NCBI RefSeq assembly: GCF_026151205.1
Contig: NC_087084.1
Coordinates: 15,969,337 to 16,024,726 of the forward strand
Source: Bolinopsis microptera
Taxonomy: Eukaryota > Ctenophora > Tentaculata > Lobata > Bolinopsidae
Direction of reading: 5' to 3'
Length of the DNA stretch: 55,390 nt
Position 1 is the first letter of the stretch, and each line of letters starts with the position of its first letter. This document shows, one piece after another, positions 50,501 to 55,390 of this stretch. The position numbers and the translations under genes were made by a program. A model generated the notes under the pieces. The model searched no databases, was not told where the DNA came from, and worked only from the letters and a program-made list of their open reading frames with translations.

Positions 50501-53500
50501 TGCGGTCTGTTTGGACTGTAGAGAGAGTTCATACTTTCATACGACAATATTATGCGCGTTTTAAAATATAATAGGCGGGTGTATACTTTTGCATTTCAAC
50601 TGCGATAGTGAAGTCCCGGCCGTAGGCACGGGTTACACTAGTATATATTATATATAATTCGAACAATCGAAACAAATCAAATTGGCGGGCAAACGACCCG
50701 TTTCATAATATGTATAAAACAATACCAATGGGCACTGATGATTGGTATTGTTTTATACATATCATGAAACGGAATACGGATAGTTTGCTCGCCAATTTGA
50801 TTTGTTTCAATTGTTCGAATTATAATGCTCCTGCTTAACAGCAGTCGAGCACTCTCTTTGGGAAACCAAGCAACAACTATTTATTAATATACCATTTATA
50901 CATACCATACTTAACTTGATGGTTCTGTCTGATATGAATTCAACATTCTTTTGATTCTAATTAATGTTGATGTTAACTGATTAGATTCACGAGCACGATT
51001 TAAACGAATTAAATTATATTTGTTGTATGAAAGCATTAATATGACATAACATTGAACATTTATATTCTAAAATTGGCCAGTTTTATCCTAGCAATTGTTT
51101 AACTGAGTCAATATGTCTTTAGTCCCAAATATCTTTCAGCACCGATCAAAGTGACACCTGTGAGAGATAGTACCTATCAGGATTTAGCCCGCGCTGCAGT
51201 AAGTTTATAGATTAGTACCTTTACTTATTTTGGGTCCTCTAAGTTGATAGATTAGTAACTTTACTTACTTTGGGTCCTCTAAGTTGATAGATTAGTAACT
51301 TTCCTTACTTTGGGTCCTCTAAGTTGATAGATTAGTACCTTTACTTACTTTGGGTCCTCTAAGTTGATAGATTAGTAACTTTACTTACTTTGGGTCCTCT
51401 AAGTTGATAGATTAGTAACTTTACTTACTTTGGGTCCTCTAAGTTGATAGATTAGTACCTTTACTTACTTTAGGTCCTCTAAGTTGATAGATTAGTAACT
51501 TAACTTACTTTGGGTCCTCTAAGTTGATAGATTAGTACCTTTACTTACTTTGGGTCCTCTAAGTTGATAGATTAGTAACTTTACTTACTTTGGGTCCTCT
51601 AAGTTGATAGATTAGTAACTTTACTTACTTTGGGTCCTCTAAGTTGGATGATCCTCTGTACTATCTTCTTTACTATCAAATACTAATCTGCAGTTTTGTG
51701 CACCAATCAATATATACAGTTGCCTGGTTACAGTTGCCCGGTTACAGTTGCCTGGTTACAGTTGCCTGGTTACAGTTGCCTAGTTACAGTTGCTAGGTTA
51801 CAGTTGCCTGGTTACAGTTGCCAGGTTACAGTTGCCAGGTTACAGTTGCCTGGTTACAGTTGCCTGGTTACAGTTGCCTGGTTACAGTTGCCTGGTTACA
51901 GTTGCCTGGTTACAGTTGCCTGGTTACAGTTGCCTGGTTAAAGTTGCCTGGTTACAGTTGCCTGGTTACAGTTGCCTGGTTAGAGTTGCCTGGTTAGAGT
52001 TGCCTGGTTACAGTTGCCTGGTTACAGTTGCCTGGTTACAGTTGCCTGGTTACAGTTGCCTGGTTACAGTTGCCCGGTTACAGTTGCCTGGTTACAGTTG
52101 CTTGGTTACAGTTGCCTGGTTACAGTTGCCTGGTTACAGTTGCCTGGTTACAGTTGCCTGTTTACAGTTGCCTTGTTGCAGTTAGATACAATTATAACAA
52201 TATATAATATACATAACAATTACTATCGAAGTAGTTACTAGTAACCTAGTGATGCTTATCAGGAGTAGTTACTAGTAACCTAGTAGTTACTAGTAACCTA
52301 GTTATTAGTAACCTAGTGATGCTTATCAGGAAAGTCCCAGTAACGATGAGATGATAAAGTGGGTAATGAAGAGTGGACAGAACCAGTTACTGCTAATCTA
52401 CCAGTGGGCAGTAAAACTCCCTGACTTCTGCGCTCTTGCTGAGGGGGATCAAAAGGTATATCAGTCCCGATTAAACTCCCTCAATGTCATGAAAACCATC
52501 AGATACCATTAGAACCAATCGCCGGCCATTGGTTCTATTGGTTTCTGATGGTTTTCGGTCAGAGTTCTTGACCCAAAAAATAAAAACGGATAAAATAATC
52601 CAAAATTTCAAAAATGGTCTACAAGCACATTTGTCAGAAAACGGCAAATATTTTTAAAATCTTGACAATCTATTTAAACACACTCTATTGTATCATGTAT
52701 AGTTGGGGTCTGCAAAAATCGGAAATGTGGAGCTAAAAATGTGACCCCCTCTCCCTCCCCAGAACTATTATTTTTCTAAAAGTATTTATTGTTTGTACTC
52801 TACCTGTTATATAATTCACTGTAGGTTTTGCTAAAAAGTGTGGTGAACGAGCTGTTGACTGTAAAACTAGCGTACAGAAGTGTTGACTTAACACAGCAGC
52901 TGCGGCTTGGAACTGGCAAGATAATCGACGTGGGACTGATCAGAGAACACTTTACAAAGTCCCTTGCTACCAGGTAAATACCTGGTTACAGTTGCCTGGT
53001 TACAGTTGCCTGGTTACAGTTGCCTGGTTACAGTTGCCTGGTTACAGTTGCCTGGTTACAGTTGCCTGGTTACAGTTGCCTGGTTACAGTTGCCTGGTTA
53101 CAGTTGCCTGGTTACAGTTGCCTGGTTACAGTTGCCTGGTTACAGTTGCCTGGTTACAGTTGCCTGGTTACAGTTGCCTGGTTACAGTTGCTAGGTTACA
53201 GTTGCCTGGTTACAGTTGCCTGGTTACAGTTGCCTGGTTACAGTTGCCTGGTTACAGTTGCCTGGTTACAGTTGCCTGGTTACAGTTGCCTGGTTACAGT
53301 TGCCTGGTTACAGTTGCCTGGTTACAGTTGCCTGGTTACAGTTGCCTGGTTACGGTTGCCTGGTTACAGTTGCCTGGTTACAGTTGCTAGGTTACAGTTG
53401 CTAGGTTACAGTTTCCTGGTTACAGTTGCCTGGTTACAGTTGCCTGGTTACAGTTGCTTGGTTACAGTTGCCTGGTTACAGTTGCCTGGTTACAATTTAC

Positions 53501-54911
53501 TAATTACAGCGTAGTGAAGAACATCGTGAGCACATTGAACGAGTTACGTCTGAGCGATTTGGAATTTGCTTTGATGCAGCAGATAATTCTCTTCAATCCA
53601 CGTAGGTATACTACACACTACACACTACACACTACACACTACACACTACACACTACACACTACACACTACACACTACACACTACACACTACACACTACAC
53701 ACTACACACTACACACTACACACTACACACTACACACTACACACTACACACTACACACTACACACTACACACTACACACTACACACTACACACTACACAC
53801 TACACACTACACACTACACACTACACACTACACACTACACACTACACACTACACACTACACACTACACACTACACACTACACACTACACACTACACACTA
53901 CACACTACACACTACACACTACACACTACACACTACACACTGGTACTAAAAGAATACTGTACTGTTATCATGACAATAAATATTACTGTAGTCATAATTT
54001 GCCGGTGTGGTTGTAACCTAGTAACAGATACGTTCCCTTACAAGAGACGAAATACGACTCCTCGATTACTAACCCAAGTTACCTCAAAAATGTATCCACT
54101 TATGTTATTAATATGGCCATTGTGATTTTTACCCACAAATAAAAATAATGTGTCGTAAACACCGAGACTCTATCATGTGTAATTCGACTCTGCAGTTTTT
54201 AATGTGTATTAGATGATGTATCAAGTAATCAGATTCAGTAATATAATACAGGTCATGTACATTTATATTATATTTTCGTAACATGGCCCAAAAGAAAAAC
54301 AACGCAACTGAAGGTTAGAGGTACCTTGTATTGTATTTCCACAGAACAAGTCACTTATCAGACCAGTACATATTAGAGTCCCAACCGGTTGCCAAGCAGT
54401 AGTTACAGGTTGCCAAGCAGTGGTTACAGGTTGCCAAGCAGTGGTTACAGGTTGCCAAGCAGTGGTTACAGGTTGCCAAGCAGTGGTTACAGGTTGCCAA
54501 GCAGTAGTTACAGGTTGCCAAGCAGTGGTTACAGGCTGCCAAGCAGTGGTTACAGGTTGCCAAGCAGTGGTTACAGGTTGCCAAGCAGTGGTTACAGGTT
54601 GCCAAGCAGTAGTTACAGTTGAAAAACAGGGTCGAGGGTCCCGTTTTATGAAGTCGAGAGACCAATAGCTACAAAAAGAGCATTCGGAAGCTTAGCTATG
54701 GGTAATTTTTTTTGGGCTTCATAGGTATGGCAGCCATAGGGACACCAGAGAGTTTCTACTACTACTACTACTACATATGGACACCAGAGAGTTTCTACTA
54801 CTACTACTACTACATAGGGACACCAGAGGGTTTCTATTACTACTACTACTACATAGGGACACCAGAGAGTTTCTACTACTACTACTACTACATAGGGACA
54901 CCAGAGAGTTT

Positions 54912-54948
<37 letters not shown>

Positions 54949-54968
54949 ATAGGGACACCAGGGAGTTT

Positions 54969-55005
<37 letters not shown>

Positions 55006-55367
55006 ATAGGGACACCAGGGAGTTTTCGGGGGCCACGACCCTCTCAGAAGCACGGTAACTCACTCTAGCTTGTATCTCATAGTTACCTAGTTACCTAGTT
55101 ACCTGGTTACCTGGTTACCTGGTTACCCACGACCCTCTCAGAAGCACGGTAACTCACTCTAGCTTGTATCTCATAAGGTGACTCCTCTTAATTGTTCCGA
55201 AATACTTTGTACTTTTCCACTATTTGTTTCTCTGAAGTAGTTTTGAGAAATCCAACTTTCCCGCTAGTTTATCGGAACACATAGCCAACATATTTAAACA
55301 GCTTCCAGGCAATTTGTCTCTGGAAAGTGGAAACGATACTATATTACTGTATTTTGAGGAATCATGA
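44516..55367 (+). CDS. Nuclear receptor ligand-binding-domain gene, NR2/RXR-like, 5' end not found
   Basis: Exons 44516-44614, 45191-45310, 51140-51198, 52330-52455, 52825-52973, 53510-53605, then less certain 54345-54387 and 55241-55367 (TGA). Phases match across the first seven. The product shows the LBD signature [20 protein letters not shown] (helices 3-5), [19 protein letters not shown], then IREHFTK and [22 protein letters not shown] (helices 7-8). It then reads LSDQYILES and [17 protein letters not shown] (helices 9-10). Wording is closest to RXR/NR2 receptors as I know them. No DNA-binding zinc fingers are seen in the exons found, and the frame stops soon after helix 10 without an AF-2 helix. 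The join between the last two exons fails in phase, so an exon is missing or the end is decayed. Upstream residues ([20 protein letters not shown]) are unassigned. Confidence 0.65.
44589..44893 (+). repeat. Exon end plus donor repeated nine times
   Basis: Unit GATGCATCACACCTTCTACA-CAAAG/GTATGTTTA, 23-38 bp, varying by a TTAA tail and by truncation. The first copy is the end of the exon at 44516-44614. Every later copy retains CAAAG/GTATG or GTGTG, so nine donors lie in series. Confidence 0.85.
45191..45310 (+). CDS. Second recognised exon of the receptor gene
   Basis: Acceptor AACCCAG at 45190. The frame reads [20 protein letters not shown] through [19 protein letters not shown], with donor GTGG/GTCAGT at 45311. 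It joins exon 51140 as [14 protein letters not shown]. It is a charged hinge or helix 1 region by position, with no zinc-finger pattern. Confidence 0.55.
45601..46138. repeat. (CCCTCT)n, about 90 perfect copies
   Basis: About 540 bp of uninterrupted hexanucleotide in intron 2 of the receptor gene (numbering from the first exon found). One strand is pure purine (AGAGGG). Such polypurine mirror repeats can form triplex (H-DNA) or G-rich structures. The 203-residue Arg-Gly frame on the minus strand is a by-product. Confidence 0.95.
46387..47251. mobile_element. TIR element of 865 bp, no transposase
   Basis: ATTACCTTAGTTCCCAAAAA at the left end and TTTTTGGGAATTAAGGTAAT at the right are inverted repeats of about 24 bp. 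Subterminal words such as aaatttttgggcgacc recur inside. No transposase frame. A target-site duplication is not obvious. Confidence 0.65.
47430..47641. repeat. 42-bp minisatellite, five copies
   Basis: Unit aaatcagatgactcagacat-aaagcataatgggtttggtgct, nearly perfect, followed by a poly-C run at about 47653. The matching minus-strand frame is a repeat artefact. Confidence 0.9.
47835..48015. repeat. GTTGCCTGGTTACA-type array with ctacatctaataacct blocks
   Basis: Short runs of the same 14-mer that makes the long arrays at 51717 and 52981, alternating with three copies of gctacatctaataacctatt. Confidence 0.8.
48149..48345. repeat. GTGCATA-type short tandem repeat
   Basis: 7-8 bp units (gtgcata, gtgtaaa, gtgtata, gtatata) in gradually drifting order. 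The frames that track it are artefacts. Confidence 0.8.
48430..49372 (+). mobile_element. 5'-truncated LINE (RTE-like)
   Basis: Starts inside the RT just before the catalytic box and ends with TTGAATAAAG and a taataataataattt tail. A microsatellite 3' end is common for RTE-type LINEs. It sits in an intron of the receptor gene. Confidence 0.7.
48436..49275 (+). CDS. RTE-like reverse transcriptase, C-terminal part
   Basis: About 280 codons. [11 protein letters not shown] contains the catalytic [14 protein letters not shown], a [11 protein letters not shown]-type block, [20 protein letters not shown] and [20 protein letters not shown] follow. The C-terminal region has [32 protein letters not shown] and [15 protein letters not shown]. 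This block order is that of the C-terminal third of many animal RTE/craft-like LINEs. The endonuclease and most of RT are missing. The frame is intact to its stop, so the truncated insertion is not old. Confidence 0.75.
   Translation: MSYLRPNPPFAENLLPLEWEYADDADFTDEHKKNLESMLPICKEILEEWNLFVNESKTEFTHIYLAEKNEVDDKGEPLRRREPWRSSISLGSKLCSNEDIKRRCILANLAFQTYKKVWEQGKRIPLKTRLKIYEAQVVSVLMYNCSCWAASKQLLSKLDICHRKHLMQIIRMTYPNIIKNDTLYKRCEVVPLSERVACARWRMLGHVLRSDNNSPAQLALHFAVESQSTKKGRVGRHQSNLLKTIKFDLGSRNIPFVNTDDLYNLRLLASDRAGWKKLL
49666..50641 (+). mobile_element. Helitron-like non-autonomous element
   Basis: Begins TCTTTACTAATAATC after an A. It ends with a hairpin (CCCGGCC, loop GTA, GGCACGGG; 50615-50632) followed by TTACACTAG and then T. 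TC...CTRR ends, a 3' subterminal hairpin and insertion between A and T are the Helitron pattern. The 5' region has the usual tgtgtgtgtatgtatgtatg run. No Rep/helicase frame. Confidence 0.6.
50653..50824. mobile_element. Fold-back element, about 82-bp arms
   Basis: TATAATTCGAACAATCGAAA at the left is mirrored by TTTCAATTGTTCGAATTATA at the right. The arms match with few mismatches around a centre of about 11 bp, gggcactgatg. A related half arm lies at about 49400-49480 (ccgtttcatgataagtagaa). Confidence 0.7.
51140..51198 (+). CDS. Receptor gene exon before helix 3
   Basis: Acceptor ATCTTTCAG at 51139. Reads [19 protein letters not shown], with donor GCA/GTAAGT. Phases fit both neighbours (G+CA at the start, phase 0 at the end). 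It corresponds to the loop before LBD helix 3. Confidence 0.6.
51199..51645 (+). repeat. 40-bp minisatellite starting at the splice donor, 11 copies
   Basis: The unit taagttgatagattagtaac-tttacttactttgggtcctc begins within one base of the intron start. The first copy reads GTAAGTTTATAG. Later copies have CTAAGTTGATAG and so have lost the GT. Confidence 0.9.
51717..52182 (+). repeat. 14-bp minisatellite GTTGCCTGGTTACA, about 33 copies
   Basis: Fills most of the rest of the intron between 51198 and 52330. The same 14-mer forms the array at 52981 and, scattered, at 47835. Confidence 0.95.
52231..52335 (+). repeat. Duplicated acceptor before the helix 3 exon
   Basis: GTGATGCTTATCAG/GA occurs with AG ending at 52262 and 52329, embedded in gtagttactagtaacctagt repeats. 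Use of the first acceptor would read GAG TAG, a stop. Confidence 0.7.
52330..52455 (+). CDS. Receptor LBD exon, helices 3-4/5
   Basis: Reads [20 protein letters not shown], then [20 protein letters not shown] and QK, with donor AAAAG/GTATAT. The LBD signature ([14 protein letters not shown]...DQ) is complete here. Phase 0 at both ends, 42 codons. Confidence 0.8.
52491..52556. repeat. 66-nt intronic hairpin, 29-bp stem
   Basis: GAAAACCATCAGATACCATT.. pairs with ..AATGG-type right arm ending TCTGATGGTTTTC. The two arms (52491-52519, 52528-52556) have two or three mismatches and a GC-rich 8-nt loop, CGCCGGCC. It lies 36 bp inside an intron. It could be a tiny fold-back element or a pre-microRNA-like hairpin. 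Confidence 0.7.
52825..52973 (+). CDS. Receptor LBD exon, helices 5-7
   Basis: Acceptor ATTCACTGTAG. Reads [20 protein letters not shown], then [20 protein letters not shown] and EHFTKSLAT, with donor ACCAG/GTAAAT. It follows DQK directly, matching the DQ-x-LLK-x-x-x-NEL pattern of NR2 receptors. Confidence 0.8.
52974..53500 (+). repeat. 14-bp minisatellite starting 7 nt after a splice donor, about 37 copies
   Basis: GTAAATACCTGGTTACAGTT begins the intron, then GTTGCCTGGTTACA repeats to 53490. The next acceptor (ACTAATTACAG, 53509) lies 20 bp beyond. The whole intron is therefore array. Confidence 0.95.
53510..53605 (+). CDS. Receptor LBD exon, helices 7-8
   Basis: Reads [20 protein letters not shown], then [11 protein letters not shown], ending CGTAG/GTATAC. 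L-x-E-L-x-L-x-x-x-E followed by IILFNP is a hallmark of the helix 8 region in nuclear receptors. The choice of donor at 53606 rather than 53602 gives a phase that fits the next exon ([14 protein letters not shown]). Confidence 0.8.
   Translation, partial: RSEEHREHIERVTSERFGICFDAADNSLQST
53606..53940 (+). repeat. (ACACTAC)n starting at a splice donor, about 47 copies
   Basis: Perfect 7-bp repeat beginning 4-5 nt into the intron (GTATACTACACAC). Confidence 0.95.
54345..54387 (+). CDS. Probable receptor exon, helix 9 start
   Basis: Acceptor TTTCCACAG, in phase with 53605. Reads [14 protein letters not shown], like the (L)SD...E segment that follows FNP in nuclear receptors. The donor CCG/GTTGCC is weak. 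If not spliced, the frame ends at a TAG at 54400. Confidence 0.5.
54388..54616 (+). repeat. 21-bp minisatellite GTTGCCAAGCAGTGGTTACA-G, about 11 copies
   Basis: Starts exactly at the proposed donor of exon 54345-54387. Each unit also contains a TTACAG/GTTG acceptor-donor-like junction. Confidence 0.9.
54739..55024 (+). repeat. (CTA)n blocks within a larger repeat unit
   Basis: Six copies of GGACACCAGAGAGTTTCTA followed by 5-13 CTA triplets and CATAG. A composite of a minisatellite and a microsatellite. Confidence 0.9.
55030..55175 (+). repeat. 48-bp direct repeat flanking a GTTACCTGGT array
   Basis: cacgaccctctcagaagcac followed by ggtaactcactctagcttgt occurs at about 55036 and 55128. In between are five 10-bp GTTACCTAGT/GTTACCTGGT units. 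Confidence 0.85.
55241..55367 (+). CDS. Possible last exon of the receptor gene, helices 10-11
   Basis: The frame [20 protein letters not shown], then [20 protein letters not shown] and S, ends in TGA at 55365. [14 protein letters not shown] fits the receptor helix 10 pattern (P.RF..LL..LP). An acceptor (GAAGTAG) is present but weak. Its phase does not match 54387, so an intermediate exon is missing. No AF-2 helix follows before the stop. Confidence 0.45.
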
Positions 55368-55390
55368 CAAGGCTTGCGCCTTCCATCAGA

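Noticed and set aside
51696-53514. Repetitive frames reading [14 protein letters not shown]
   Set aside because: By-products of the 14-bp arrays. They overlap introns of the receptor gene.
53454-54125. 223-residue frame with HYTLHTT repeats
   Set aside because: It reads through a real exon's wrong frame and the (ACACTAC)n array.
54646-55068. Frames with poly-Tyr, poly-Ser, poly-Leu or poly-Val
   Set aside because: All are translations of the CTA/TAG triplet blocks.

Overview
The window is nuclear DNA of an animal. It has spliced genes with GT-AG introns, a nuclear-receptor ligand-binding domain (a metazoan-specific fold), several classes of retrotransposon and DNA transposon, and many tandem arrays. 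I cannot name the species. The transposon spectrum (PHD/EN/RT LINEs, copia, restriction-like-endonuclease LINE remnants, hAT-like and Helitron-like elements) would suit a marine invertebrate, possibly an early-branching one.

Layout. (1) 826-1462: last three exons of a + strand gene for a small protein with one hydrophobic segment. (2) 1.5-12 kb: transposon graveyard, with a truncated LINE, a roughly 80-bp dispersed element, a 12-bp-TSD LINE fragment, a complete but internally deleted copia element and a hAT-like element. (3) 12245-24125: a six-exon + strand gene whose exons join in consistent phase into a 504-residue Ser/Pro-rich protein. It has a bipartite NLS-like stretch and a 36-bp repeat encoding PLNLS, a CtBP-binding-type motif. 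The repeat array is split by a 5-kb composite retroelement insertion. (4) 24.1-28.6 kb: repeats, including a TA-flanked TIR element with telomere-like sequence. (5) 28.6-41.6 kb: a minus-strand two-ORF LINE (A) interrupted by a nearly intact plus-strand relative (B). In both, ORF1 fuses an AlkB-type 2OG-Fe(II) oxygenase to an SGNH hydrolase, and ORF2 is zinc fingers-EN-RT. (6) 44516-55367: exons of an NR2/RXR-like nuclear-receptor LBD gene, with introns made largely of minisatellites, TIR elements, a truncated LINE and a Helitron-like element.

Two features stand out. First, about 13 of about 30 predicted splice boundaries in the three genes abut or lie inside tandem arrays. Several arrays are built from exon-end plus donor, or acceptor plus exon-start, so the splice site itself is multiplied: 2x, 9x, more than 20x and about 42x for donors, and 2-4x for acceptors. 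In the PLNLS gene each added unit keeps frame, so donor choice could set the number of CtBP-type motifs. Second, the AlkB-SGNH ORF1 occurs in two diverged LINE copies with catalytic residues kept in both, which suggests a working nucleic-acid demethylase carried by a retrotransposon. I could not compare either to a database.
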